Assembly (NCBI GenBank): GCA_900618795.1
Contig: UYJD01000006.1
Span: 850,785-914,784 of the forward strand
Reading direction: 5' to 3'
DNA: 64,000 nt
DNA from: Cyanodermella asteris
Lineage: Eukaryota > Ascomycota > Lecanoromycetes > Ostropales > Stictidaceae
Below, in pieces: positions 34,076-45,165 of this stretch. Below the pieces are notes generated by a model. It was not told the origin of the DNA and did not search any database. It saw only the letters and a list, made by a program, of their open reading frames with translations. Both the position numbers and the translations under genes were made by a program. Positions within the stretch are counted from its first letter, which is position 1. Every line of letters starts with the position of its first letter.

Positions 34076-34479
34076 GTCGCTAGTGCTGCGCGGGAGCTGG
34101 TGGGAGCTCTCTTCGTAGTGTTGTTCTGCCTTTCACCTTCTCTTCAAGGTGTGTGACTCGGAATCGTCACTCGATGTAAGCGACAATTACGAGCATGCGC
34201 CGATAAATTGGAATTGGCGCAGTATTGGATCCAAATCCTGCAATAGATTGGATGCTAGCACTGGAGCTTGAAAAGTCGAAACTTTGGTGCGAGAATATTT
34301 GCTTGCGGCCTTGGCATCCGGAGCAAGCTCGCCGCGGTGCCTGGCGCCAGTGCGCGGCGACCCGCCAAATCCAAGGCAGATCCGATATAATTTTCAGTGA
34401 GTTGAGCACACACGAGCTGGAACTGCAGCAACTCACTCAATAGTATCGCACGAGATACCTTGTTGATTCAACCGACAAG
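34076..34479. promoter_or_regulatory. Divergent promoter, NOP56 / CCT6
   Basis: 404 bases between the two ATGs. No clear TATA box. The CTTGTTGATTCAACCGACAAG stretch just before the CCT6 ATG is leader. Confidence 0.45.
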
Positions 34480-36157
34480 ATGTCTGCTACACAGCTATTA
34501 AACCCAAAGGCCGAGTCTCGCGTGAGTACCATGACCCTTGCAGCCTTTATGGCAAACTAACGGTACATAGCGCAGGGGCGAAGCTCTGCAGGTCAACATC
34601 TCAGCAGGCGAGGGCCTTCAGGGAGTGATCAAATCAAACTTGGGTCCGACTGGCACGATCAAGATGTTGGTCGACGGTGCCGGCCAGATCAAGCTTACCA
34701 AGGATGGCAACGTTCTCCTCCGTGAAATGCAGATTCAGAACCCTACCGCAGTCATGATCGCACGAGCAGCAACAGCTCAGGACGACATCACAGGTGACGG
34801 CACAACGTCTGTTGTTCTCATGGTTGGCGAACTTTTGAAGCAGGCCGACAGATACATCTCTGAAGGCTTGCATCCCAGAGTGATCACGGACGGCTTCGAG
34901 ATTGCCAAGAATGAAACCCTCAAGTTTTTGGACGAATTCAAGCTTCAGCGAGATGTGGACCGCGAGCTTCTTTTGTCAGTAGCCCGTACTTCTCTGGCAA
35001 CGAAACTCAACAGCACATTGGCTGAGAGACTGACACCCGCGATCGTTGACGCCGTGCTCGCCATTTACAAGGAGCCCGCGAAGCCAGATCTGCACATGAT
35101 CGAGATCATGACCATGCAGCATCGAACAGCATCAGAAACGCAGCTCATCCGTGGACTCGCTCTCGATCACGGTGCAAGACATCCTGACATGCCGAAGCAC
35201 GTCGAGAACGCTCACATCCTGACCCTCAACGTTTCCCTCGAATACGAGAAGTCCGAAATCAATTCCGGCTTTTACTACTCATCTGCAGACCAGCGAGCCA
35301 AGCTTGTGGAGTCCGAGCGCCGATTTGTGGATGACAAGCTCCGCAAGATTGTCGAGCTGAAGAAGCAGGTCTGTGGCAGTGACCCGAAGAAGGGCTTCGT
35401 TATCGTCAACCAGAAGGGTATCGATCCGCTCTCACTCGACGTCCTCGTCAAGAACGGCATCTTCGCACTTCGACGGGCGAAGCGAAGAAACATGGAGCGA
35501 CTACAGCTGATTTGCGGAGGCAGCGCACAGAACAGTGTGGATGACTTGACACCAGATGTTCTCGGCTGGGCTGGCAAGGTCTACGAACACACTTTGGGCG
35601 AGGAGAAGTACACATTCATCGAAGAAGTCAAGGACCCCAAGTCGGTCACACTTTTGATCAAGGGACCCAACTCACACACCATCACACAAATCAAGGATGC
35701 CGTGCGCGATGGCCTACGAAGCGTCTACAACATGATCGTCGACAAGAGCGTCGTGCCAGGTGCAGGCGCCTTCCAACTCGCCGCCGCCACGCGTCTGTCA
35801 AGCGATGCATTCCAGAAGCAGGTCAAGGGCAAGGCGAAATACGGCGTTTCGGCATTCTCCGATGCTCTCCTCATCATCCCGAAGACGCTCGCTGCGAACT
35901 CGGGCCACGATATCCAGGACAGCTTGGCGCAGTTGGAGGACGAGCACAAGCTCGGCAACCCCGTCGGCTTGAATCTTGCCACTGGGGACCCGATGGATCC
36001 GGTCCAGGAGGGTGTTTATGATTCGTTCCGTGTTTTGAGAAACTGCATTGCGTCGAGTGCCGGAATCGCTGCGAACCTGTTGCTGTGCGACGAGCTCCTG
36101 AAGGCGAGACAGATGGGCAGAAGCGCTCCACCCGGTGCCGGCGGGGAGGGCGAGTAA
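34480..36157 (+). CDS. CCT6: T-complex protein 1 subunit zeta (CCT6)
   Basis: Two exons, 34480-34521 and 34571-36157, 542 residues. The start [14 protein letters not shown] is typical of CCT6. The ATP-binding motif GDGTT is at residues 89-93. The upstream [20 protein letters not shown] block and the later [11 protein letters not shown] and NSGHD motifs are group II chaperonin signatures. CCT/TRiC is the cytosolic eight-subunit ring that folds actin, tubulin and many WD40 proteins. The two neighbours Sof1 and Nop56 are unrelated in sequence but are also highly expressed growth-related genes. Intact. Confidence 0.96.
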
Positions 36158-36637
36158 TCGACGTGATTAAACAGAATAGAATATAGTCCTACGACTCGAA
36201 ATACCGACCAATTTTGCGTAGAGCGAGCTTGCGTCTGCGACCGGTCTTGAAATTGAAGTGTAGCGAATTGCACCAAACGAAATGTCTTCTGCACCGGCGG
36301 CCTTGTGGCGCGTTTTATGCGGATGCCGCGTCCGCGATACTGGATTCACTGGACCGCTGATAGGTCATGCAACTCGATTTCATTCCTGTTATAAAATTCA
36401 CCCGAGGCACCATCAACCCTCCAGAAGATATCGATTGATGTCATGTCCGCAAAAGGCCTGTTCACAAATGAAACCACTCTTTTCCCATTTCCAAGCGTCC
36501 CGCGCCATTGATCCATTACAACTTCGCCTTCGAATCGAGATATCGCTTGATAGCGGCAGCAGCTATTACAACACAGATTAGTCGTCAAGCTGCTTGGCAT
36601 CGGGCAGACTGTTCCACGAGCAGGTCAGTCAAGGATA
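36158..36637. other. Convergent 3' region, CCT6 / aldehyde dehydrogenase
   Basis: 480 bases. The right part (36578-36637) may belong to the aldehyde dehydrogenase gene if an alternative last intron is used. Otherwise nothing recognisable. Confidence 0.4.
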
Positions 36638-38228
36638 TTACTCACCTAGTAGCACAAACACGTACCTCGCGGCCCCGCCCGCAGCGCTGCCCGCACCCAA
36701 CGTCAACAGCCAAGAGAAGAACGGAATCTTGACCTTCCCCTCGCGATCAAAGTTCGGGCTCGAGTTCTTCATGCGCTGCAGCTGCGCCAGCTTGCCCGCG
36801 TACGGCGGGTAGCGGACGGAAAGGAGGCTCTCCATCCAGCCGGGGGTCTGGGCGATGCTGCGGCGGTGCGTGAAGCACTCGAAACTCTGGCGCCCACGGT
36901 AGCTGCCGCTACCAGACTCGCCCACGCCGCCGAAGCCGAGAGTGGGGATGCTGCCGTGGAAGAAGGCGTCGTTGACGGTGGCGCCGCCGGAGCGGAGTTC
37001 GCGGAGCACGCGGTCAGTTTCGGCTTTGGTGCCGAAGGGGTACAGGCCGAGGGGCGTGCCGTCGACTTCGTTGGCGATGCGGATGGCCATGTCGAGGTTG
37101 TCGACGGGGAAGATGGGGATGATGGGGCCGAAGCTCTCGTCGGCGACGAGGCTGTCGTCGGTGCTGTTGACTTCGACGACGGTGGGCTCGAGGAAGAGGT
37201 CTTTCTCGTCCATTTTGCCGCCGAGGAGGATCTTACCTTTGGTGTTTTCGATCATGGTCCTGAGGCGGTTCCATTGTCTGTTGTTGACGATGCGGCCGTA
37301 GTCGGGCGAGGCTTTGGCTCCGTTAGGGTAGAACTCGGCCATGGCGGCCTTCAGTTGAGCCAGGAAAGTGGGCAGGACCTCCTTGTCGATGAGGATGTAG
37401 TTCTGACTGATGCAGACCTGTCCGACATTGTGGAACTTGGCCCAGAGGAGACGTCTGGCGGCAAGCTTGAGGTCGGCGTTTTTGGTAACGATGGCCGGAT
37501 TCCTACCGCCCAGCTCCAGAGCCACAGGGGTCAGTGTCTCAGCAGCCTTCTTCGCGATGATCTTGCCGACATTACCGGAGCCGGTATAGAAAATCTTGTC
37601 CCATTTCTGGTTCAGCAGCTCGGTCGTCTCCGGGATCGCTCCTTGGACTGTGACATATGCGCTCGAGTCAAGTCTGTCAAGAATCTGGCCGATGACCATG
37701 GCAGTCGCCGGTGCCTGCTCGCTGGGCTTTGCGACGACTGTGCATCCTGCAGAAATAGCACCGATGACGGGTCCAAGTAGCAGTTGCACGGGGTAGTTGT
37801 ATGCTCCAATGACCAAAACGCAGCCGAGAGGGTCTTTGCGGATTCTCGGGCTGACGAACTTGTTGGCGAGATCGATATCCTCCGGCTTCTCATCCTTCAT
37901 CCACCTTGCCAGGTTCTTTGTCATGAAGATAATGTCGTTCTTGCACCAATCGATCTCGGTCAGGTAGGTCTCGTAGCGGGACTTGCCCAAGTCACGCTTG
38001 CAGGCTTCGACGAGGCCGGCCTCGTGATCGGCGATACTGCCAAACATTAGCAAGGTCTTTCACTGTTTCCTTGCGCAGATGTTCTTACGCCCAGTAGAGC
38101 TTTCGCAATTGCACTAATCTCCACTCCAGAGGCTTGGTCTTCTGCGAAGCAAATGCGAGGCGGGCTGTCTTGGTGACGGGAGCGATCGCCTCGACCGGCG
38201 TCGCCACGAAGTCTGGGACCAATGGCAT
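36638..38228 (-). CDS. HFD1: Fatty aldehyde dehydrogenase (Hfd1/ALDH3-like)
   Basis: Two exons, 38089-38228 and 36638-38036, 52-base intron, 512 residues. The N-terminus after splicing reads LRKLYWAIADHEAGLVEACK, the usual ALDH3/Hfd1 opening. The active-site base Glu221 lies in LELGGRNP, and the nucleophile Cys255 in GQVCISQNY. The NAD-binding YTGSGNVGK block precedes them. The C-terminal KIPFFSWLLTLGAG...RYVFVLLGE is hydrophobic and could anchor the enzyme in a membrane, as in Hfd1. An alternative ending uses a good 57-base intron (36609-36665, GTACGT..CAG) that would give a tail SLPDAKQLDD and a stop at 36578; sequence alone does not decide. The enzyme oxidises long-chain aldehydes such as hexadecenal from sphingolipid breakdown. 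Confidence 0.9.
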
Positions 38229-39344
38229 GATTATTGTGATGTTTCTGCGTCCTTGGGTCTCTTTCTTGCAATGGTTGCAAAGGTGGCGCTGTAGTAGGGC
38301 GCTTCGGAGCTGTCCTTGTGGGCCGAGGAAGTTCTCGAATTGTTAGGCGCTGAGTCAAAGTCGTTCCACCAGCAGTCAGACTTTTGACAGCGAGAAGACA
38401 GTTATACAGATTAGCTTTCGAATCGTACAAGATGGCAGCCTGAAGTCAAGTCTCGCAGAAAGGACTGTAGACAGGCGTGCGAGCTCAATGGGAGTTAGTC
38501 CGAGCACCACATTATGAGCCGAGGCACGCTACGGCCATAAATCGCGGCGCGTCAAACATTCGCGGAGCAACTGTTCGACCGCTTGAACCCCGCTTGAACC
38601 CCTATACAGTCCAGTAACATGGTTGGCTTCAGCGCTTGGTAAGGCGTAGTCGAAGACTCAGCTTCATATGCTTGGTGCTGGTGGTTGCAGCCAAATATGC
38701 ATCGTCGAGCTAAAAGCTAGAACATGGCTGCGTTCTGCCGAATGTCAGCCGTCAGCTCGGTCGATGTCTTTATATTTACATGACTTCTGCTGGCCATCGC
38801 GTCGCGAACATCGCGACCAGGCCAGTCTTGCGCTCGATATCGTTACCAGACATCTTGCACCTCGATCGACCATCAAGGTCTTGCTCGAGGCGAATTGTAT
38901 GATAGTAGGATGCGATACGTGCAGAAGGGCTGCTTTCGCCGTCTCCCAGTCTCCGCGTCCGGTGTCACGTACCGATACAAGGGAATCCGCAGCGCATTAA
39001 GGATCCGAAGTTCTAGTGCTACTACGAGCCCGAAAATGAGTAGGTGCTTGGATAAATACTCGTGGATTTCAGTGAAACTTGACAAGGCCTCTTTGCTATC
39101 GTCCTGTGAGCAGTCTTGGCAGGGTCTCAAACCCCTGCTGGCATGTGCTTTGTGTTTCCTTGGACGGAAGTTGCTGCTCAAACGCGCGCAAATGCGCTCG
39201 CCTATCGCTGAAGAGGACTCGTGTGATCAAACTTGCTGACTACTGTCCCTCGCCGGCATAAAGAACACCAGACACCACACGTCCGAAGCATACAGCACTC
39301 TTCACTATCGTCACTATCACTGTAGAAGGCAATCTTTTACCAAA
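38229..39344. promoter_or_regulatory. Divergent promoter region, aldehyde dehydrogenase / copper transporter
   Basis: 1.1 kb. No gene supported. TTGCTGCTCA near 39171-39180 resembles copper-response elements (Mac1/Cuf1-type cores) upstream of the Ctr gene, but the match is imperfect. Confidence 0.4.
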
Positions 39345-40197
39345 ATGGATCACAGTCATATGGATCACGGCAACATGGACCATGGTGATATGGATCATGG
39401 ACACATGGGTCACGGCGGCATGGATATGGGTGGCAACCAGTGCAGCATGAATGTGAGTTCAATTCGGTCCATGGAGAGAGACCCATAGAATGCGTCTCTC
39501 CATCATATTTCTATAGCCAAGTCATGTGGCAGCTAGCTCATGCTTTGGCAGATGATCTTCCACTGGGACACGTCGAACCTGTGCATTGTCTTCGACTGGT
39601 GGCAGATCAAAGGACCTCTGTCTCTGATCTTCACCCTCGTTGCCGTTGCTCTTTTGACCGCCGGCTACGAAGCAGTCCGCGAGGTCAGCCGCCGTTATGA
39701 CCAGAAATCGCTAGAGGGTGCAAACCGACTGCCACGTAAGTCTACCATCTCACGCAAATATCTCGCCTACACGTCTATATACTTCCCTACAGCACGACTT
39801 TGTCCCCTCAAGACCTTCCCCGTGTAAGCCCTCGCCTTGAACTGGTGGCATTGGCTAAACATGACCGTCTTTTGCATATTACAGCCGACGAAGTTGAAGC
39901 CGTACCCGAAAGTATAACAAGCTCATGGTTTAAACGGCTAGGACAAAGCCAGGCTGCACAGGACCAGCGAGACAAGGGTATCAAGGCTTTCCTCTATGCT
40001 GTACAGGTTTTCTACAGCTTCTTCATCATGTGAGTACTCATCTAGACGTTTCCACAACGTCCAGCAATACTTATGGCTCAAGGTTGCTTTTCATGACATA
40101 CAACGGCTGGATCATGTTGGCTGTCGCTGCTGGAGCTTTCATTGGCTATCTTGGTTTCGTCTCTGGGCCCTCTGCGAAGACGGTGGCTTGCCACTAG
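39345..40197 (+). CDS. CTR: Ctr-family high-affinity copper transporter
   Basis: Four exons: 39345-39452, 39552-39735, 39885-40029 and 40083-40197, 183 residues. The N-terminal 36 residues are Met/His repeats of the MDHGxMDHG kind, likely Cu(I)-binding outside the cell. TM1 lies in KGPLSLIFTLVAVALLTAGYEAVRE. TM2 begins in AVQVFYSFFIMLLFMTYNG with the Ctr MxxxM motif. TM3 contains the small-residue packing motif GAFIG. The tail ends AKTVACH, a His/Cys end that can pass copper to chaperones. Ctr proteins form homotrimeric copper pores. The four-exon model joins conserved segments at all three introns. Which paralogue (plasma membrane or vacuole) is not decided. Confidence 0.92.
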
Positions 40198-40741
40198 AAG
40201 CAGATCACTTCCTCGCGACTACACTGGCGCCTTCGAGGCAAGAAATGTTCTGTCTGAGGATATAGCGGTATTCCACGATCATTTGACCAGCTCAGGGTCG
40301 ATCTGGCCCTCAGCAGCTCGATCGGGACCATAGTCTTGCGAGGGATTGCCTGAACGGCACTCTGGTGTAACAAGGCCGACTCGCTTCAACCGCTTGTCAC
40401 TGCTTGAATGCCCAAGGGTTCACGAGCCTTTCGCCCAATATACAGCTGAAGGCGGTTTGTGTACGGGTCGTGGAGGACCAGGTACGGCTCGGTCCGCGCC
40501 TTGTTTCGGCTACTTTTGGTTTGACTTTTGCTTTGGAGCAAATCATGTATGGGCTCCTTGTCGGATCACATTCTGGAAGCGCGGGACGTACCTGGCTGTA
40601 TGTCTGAACTCAAGTCCTTGGTTGAGTACCTGTCAGAGTATTCGGCCAAGAGTTTGGCATGGCAGCCAGCGAGGTACTTGTGTGCGAGTCCTGAGCCGAG
40701 TGTGATTATTATGGTGGGTTTGATCGGACCCCAGGCATCAC
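40198..40741. other. Convergent 3' region, CTR / F-box-JmjC gene
   Basis: 544 bases. Short ORFs only; no gene, repeat or RNA recognised. A 17-base string (GCCTTCGAGGCAAGAAA) near 40230 recurs near 28738, probably by chance. Confidence 0.4.
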
Positions 40742-42344
40742 TCATGGGATTTCTGCGTCGCTGTCAATATCTTCCGAAAATCCAAAACTGAAACCTCCCG
40801 ACTCTTCTTTTTCTTCATTTCCGTCTCCGTTGACCAAATCCTCCCATTTCCTCTTTTTAGTCTTTTGCAAATGATCCATCGCAGCTTCGAGGTCGCAAGG
40901 ATACTGCTCCTTGAGACGCTCCACAAAGAGCTCGTAAGGATTCTCCACATCACACTTGAAACCCGAAATTGCGTTCTCCTGGTCGCGCAAGAAAGCCAAG
41001 ACTTTGTGAAGATGTGCTTTCGGCACGAAATTCTGGGTCAACGCTATACTCGGTTCCAGATTGACAACCAGATGCCACCAGCCACTGGGGACATGCAGAA
41101 TTTCGCCGGCGTGGCAAATGCCTTCGATACATCCTGGCATCTGACGAGCTTGCTCATGAAACCCAAGGAACCATTCTGCGATGCTCGTAGGAGTCGTGAC
41201 CTCGCTCTGGTCCTCCGAAGCAAAAACGCCAGGTGGAGGGGGATCCGAGGAACCGGATGGAAACATGATCCAGTACTTTGAGCCTGTTATCACGGCGTTC
41301 CATGCACTAGTTCCATTGGGATCCTTGTGAAAGGTGCTGCCGCTCCGCTCGGGACCGATGATCAGCCATCGAAAATCTGGACGCTGACTGCCAAGAACAC
41401 TAAAGAAGTCCACGCCAAAGCCCTCTGGAGACCAAAAATCTCTTTGATCGTCAGCTTTCTTTTTGTCGCTGCGAAGGTTCATTTTCTCGACAAAGGCGCG
41501 ATCAAAAAGATACAGTGGACTTTCATCACTGGTGTTGTTCATGTATGAAATGTAAGTCGACATCGGCCAATCGACGCACTCCGCTCTGAAAATAGCGCTG
41601 CCATACTTATCCTTGAGCACTTGCTCGGTCCATTCATGGCTTACAGCCCAGTCTGGCACCACTTCAGTAAGGATAAATGGCTTGTTCGTCCAGCACTCAA
41701 AAAATTCATTGGGGCTGATGTTTGAAAGCCTGGATATCTCGTTGCGCTTTGGGATGCCTGTCGTGTATGGCTCCAAGGGGGTGTGTGCACAGAGAAAGGG
41801 TCGGTATAGCGTATCAGAAAAGACACCTTGGCATGAGACCGGAGCGAGGTCATTGCCAGTGTACGACTTGAACCATGATCCTCGCCAAACCAATGGATCT
41901 AAGGGTGACCTACTTACAGTCAGTCATAGAAGGACATGGATGCATTCGCAAAGCAACCCTGAAAAGCCTTCGATGTGGCTGAGCAAATGCACGACCACCA
42001 CGGAACAAGCACCCTTTGTGATACACAGCAGGTAGGCAGCTGACTTTGCGTAGAATCAAGATTTAACAACCACTTTCGGTTACTGCTTACGGTGCAGGCG
42101 GAATGACTCACAGAACGCAATGAGTCTTCCAGAGCTCGTCAAAGCGGCTGAACGCCCGAAGGAACTTGCATGTACCACCAACTTGTGCTAAGGATACAGG
42201 ATCGAGTTGCTCGAGGATATGGACGAGAAGTTCATCGGAGAGAGCTGGAAATGGGGACTGTACAATGTTCGCAGAGGTGTATGCATTGCCACTGGGCTTG
42301 ACATCAAGCGGATGGGAAGGAATATCGAAGCCCTGCAGTGACAT
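40742..42344 (-). CDS. F-box / JmjC-domain protein, JMJD6-like
   Basis: Two exons, 42112-42344 and 40742-41909, 466 residues, 202-base intron. Exon 1 holds an F-box at about residues 32-77 (FPALSDELLVHILEQLDPVSL). After splicing the text runs LSPLDPLVWRGSWFKSYTG. The JmjC domain has the Fe(II) ligands His272 and Asp274 (STFHKDPNGTSAWN) and His350 (GEILHVPSGWWH). The C-terminus is acidic and Lys-rich (KTKKRKWEDL), suggesting nuclear action. It fits the fungal JMJD6/phosphatidylserine-receptor-like 2-oxoglutarate oxygenases, lysyl hydroxylases or demethylases. The acceptor AGTAG/GTCACCC was chosen because it keeps the frame and restores the conserved WRGSW context. An F-box suggests a link to SCF ubiquitin ligase. 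Confidence 0.87.
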
Positions 42345-42871
42345 CGTGTAAGTTGTATCAAGGAGTGTGATTCACATAGGACGTCCCATGGCAGAGAGAC
42401 GCCTTCGTGGTGGCGACGTTACCGATGACCAGCAATGAAAAAGTGTGTCAGGCGAATTTTAGAGCTGGTTGAAGATGGGCTAAGCGTAGTGAGTCGCCAC
42501 GAGGGTTTCCGCCCGGGCTGCTGCGCACTGCCAGGCAAGCTGGCTGGTGGGAGGCGCACGGGGCACGTGATTGGCCGGCGACGTTGGAAAAATTATTGCC
42601 CACCATAAAGCACGGCGGCGCCGTCGCTGTTCTTCCTCCCACACCCCATTATAACCTACCATAACAAACCACACACGAATCTTTCAGTTCAGTGCTCTCT
42701 TTTACGAGTGCTGATTCTTGACAGTGAGTTGCTCTCAGCCTGTGATCGCATCTTTAGCAAGCCCACGATTCACTGACACCGCGCAGCAAACCTCCTAGAA
42801 CTACACTAAGGCGATCATACCTCGCCTTTCGGTCACAGATAATTCTGTGATCGCTTTCCAAAAACACAATC
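42345..42871. promoter_or_regulatory. Divergent promoter region, F-box-JmjC / eIF4A
   Basis: 527 bases. The right part is the eIF4A leader and contains a probable 5' UTR intron. No clear TATA box was identified. Confidence 0.45.
42724..42786 (+). other. Probable 5' UTR intron of the eIF4A gene
   Basis: GTGAGT at 42724, a CTGAC branch-like site at 42774-42778, and GCGCAG ending at 42786 make a 63-base intron in the leader. Leader introns are common in highly expressed fungal translation genes. Transcript data are lacking. Confidence 0.5.
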
Positions 42872-44187
42872 ATGGCGGACAAAGGATTGGAGGAGGTCCC
42901 CGAGGGTACGCATAGTCCTTGAGCTCTTCGCGCACTCCCACGTCTTGCTCTGTAGGAGCAAGCCATGTGCTGTAGGGGTGGCCTAGAGGGCAGAATATAG
43001 CGAGCTTGAGCTGACGGAACACCCCTACAGGACTTATCGAGTCGAACTACGATGAAGTCACCGACTCTTTTGACTCCATGGACCTCAAGGCTGAGCTCCT
43101 CCGTGGAATCTACGCGTATGGTTTCGAGCGTCCTTCAGCCATTCAGTCTCGTGCCATCATGCCCGTCATCAAGGGCTCCGATGTCATTGCCCAGGCTCAG
43201 TCCGGAACCGGCAAGACTGCGACTTTCTCTATTTCAGTCCTGCAAAAGATCGACACCAACTTGAAAGCGTGCCAGGCTTTGATCCTTGCGCCCACTCGTG
43301 AGTTGGCCCAGCAGATCCAGAAGGTCGTGGTTGCTATTGGCGACTTCATGAACATCGAGTGCCACGCCTGCATTGGCGGCACCAGCGTCCGCGAGGACAT
43401 GAAGGCTCTCTCCGACGGTCCCCAGGTCGTCGTTGGTACCCCTGGCCGCGTTGCCGATATGATTCAGCGTCGCGTCCTCCGTACCGACTCCATGAAGATG
43501 TTCGTCCTTGATGAGGCCGATGAGATGTTGTCGCGCGGTTTCACCGAGCAGATCTACGACATCTTCCAGCTCCTGCCGCAATCCACTCAGGTCGTTTTGC
43601 TCTCCGCCACCATGCCCCAGGATGTCTTGGAGGTCACCACCAAGTTCATGCGCGACCCCGTCCGCATTTTGGTCAAGAAGGCCGAGCTCACCCTTGAAGG
43701 TATCAAGCAGTTCTACATTGCTGTTGAGAAGGAGGAGTGGAAGCTCGACACCCTCTCTGATTTGTACGAGACCGTCACAATCACTCAAGCAGTCATCTTC
43801 TGCAACACAAGGAGAAAGGTCGACTGGCTCACCGAGAAGCTGACCGCTCGCGACTTCACTGTCTCGGCTATGCACGGTGACATGGACCAGAACCAGCGTG
43901 ACCTGATCATGAAGGAGTTCCGCTCGGGCTCGTCCCGTGTTCTGATCGCCACTGATCTGCTCGCCCGTGGTATCGATGTGCAGCAGGTTTCATTGGTCAT
44001 CAATTACGACCTGCCCGCCAACCGTGAGAACTACATCCATCGCATCGGTCGTGGTGGACGATTCGGACGAAAGGGTGTTGCCATCAACTTCGTCACTGCT
44101 GACGATGTCCGCATGATGCGCGAAATTGAACAGTTCTACTCGACCCAGATCGAGGAGATGCCGATGAACGTTGCTGACCTGATCTAA
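42872..44187 (+). CDS. TIF1: Translation initiation factor eIF4A (DEAD-box RNA helicase)
   Basis: Two exons, 42872-42905 and 43031-44187, 396 residues with a 125-base intron. The start [21 protein letters not shown] is typical of fungal eIF4A. All helicase motifs are present: AQSGTGKT (67-74), PTRELA, TPGR, DEAD (172-175), SAT (203-205), ARGID and [10 protein letters not shown]. The end is [11 protein letters not shown]. The factor unwinds mRNA leaders as part of eIF4F. Codon use is strongly C-biased (GTC, ATC, CGC), as expected for a very highly expressed gene. Confidence 0.97.
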
Positions 44188-45165
44188 GCTGGAAAGCCTG
44201 GGATCATGGCGAAACGCCGGCTCGGCTACGGGCCCACGCTTTGAGCCTGCAAGAGTGGCATGAAGTAATCAGAGAGTGGATGCAAAAAGGAGGGGACTTG
44301 AGCTGGCAAGCTCACACACCGCGGCTTTCGATTTGAGAATTTCGATTGATCCTTCTTAACGGCATATGCACGGTTTTCGCGGGCGCGTGGGTAAATTCTG
44401 TTTGTTCTTTCATCGTGGGATTGGGTTGTCCTTGTTCGTCTGCTGAGTGGCATAAAACCCGCGACGCATCTTGCGAGGAGGGCGACAAAAACGTTTGTCT
44501 CTTGTTCGAGCTCAGAGCTTTGTGCTCTGGATATGAGGTTGACACGTCGATCAATGATGAAAATGCTGTACGGCTAATGTCTTGAGCGATCAATACATAG
44601 AGTTTCAATAATTCCTTGCTCGTACCTTGTCCGCACATGATATAATGGCATGGGTATAGCCAATAGCGATTTACCAATGTCTGTAGATATTCGGTCACGA
44701 CTGTCATAGGATGCTCAAAATGCACTGTGGCCTCTGCAATTAGAATCATTTCCGGATCAGGTGTGGTGGCGATAGGGATAGAAAACTTTGCGCCCACGCT
44801 AGCATCCTTTCCTCCTAAGTAATAGATGCCTTGGTGCTGCCAAGACACGAAGGGAACAATCTGATGGCTAGCCATAGTGTATAACCTTTATGTCACCTAC
44901 TCATAGACCTGGAATGCTAATCACAGATCCTAACATACAGGGTAGGGACCCAGACTGTGCGTGCCCGATGACCTCTCCTGATACCGATCCACGGTTCATC
45001 CAAATCTAGCACTTCGACTCAATTCTCGCTTGCAAGCTGCCTTTCACTCTCATTTCTTCCTATCTCATCCTCAATCTCTAGAAACATTACTTGAACAGTC
45101 AGGACCCCATTCACTCTGATCCTAAAACTTTTCACCGTTGTATTTCCGAGAAACTTGTACCAACA
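44188..45165. other. Intergenic region with a doubtful ORF; HEM4 promoter
   Basis: 978 bases between eIF4A and HEM4, largely covered by the doubtful minus-strand ORF (44312-44875). The right 290 bases are the likely HEM4 promoter, with pyrimidine-rich leader near 45040-45090. Confidence 0.4.
44312..44875 (-). CDS. Hypothetical ORF, 187 residues (doubtful)
   Basis: A single open frame from ATG (MASHQIVPFVSWQHQGIYYL) that starts 290 bases from the HEM4 ATG and runs back toward the eIF4A 3' end. The first ~100 residues look protein-like (IPIATTPDPEMILIAEATVHF). The last ~70 are polar and unstructured. No domain recognised. It could be a real orphan gene, an unspliced fragment, or chance. Confidence 0.3.
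   Translation of the reverse strand: MASHQIVPFVSWQHQGIYYLGGKDASVGAKFSIPIATTPDPEMILIAEATVHFEHPMTVVTEYLQTLVNRYWLYPCHYIMCGQGTSKELLKLYVLIAQDISRTAFSSLIDVSTSYPEHKALSSNKRQTFLSPSSQDASRVLCHSADEQGQPNPTMKEQTEFTHAPAKTVHMPLRRINRNSQIESRGV

Noticed and set aside
36866-37780. A 304-residue plus-strand ORF opposite the aldehyde dehydrogenase.
   Set aside because: Ala/Glu/Asp/Val-rich shadow of a high-GC coding region that includes the conserved active-site segments on the other strand.
28738-40247. A shared 17-base string, GCCTTCGAGGCAAGAAA, near 28738 and near 40230.
   Set aside because: Similarity does not extend beyond it, and one such match in 64 kb is close to chance.
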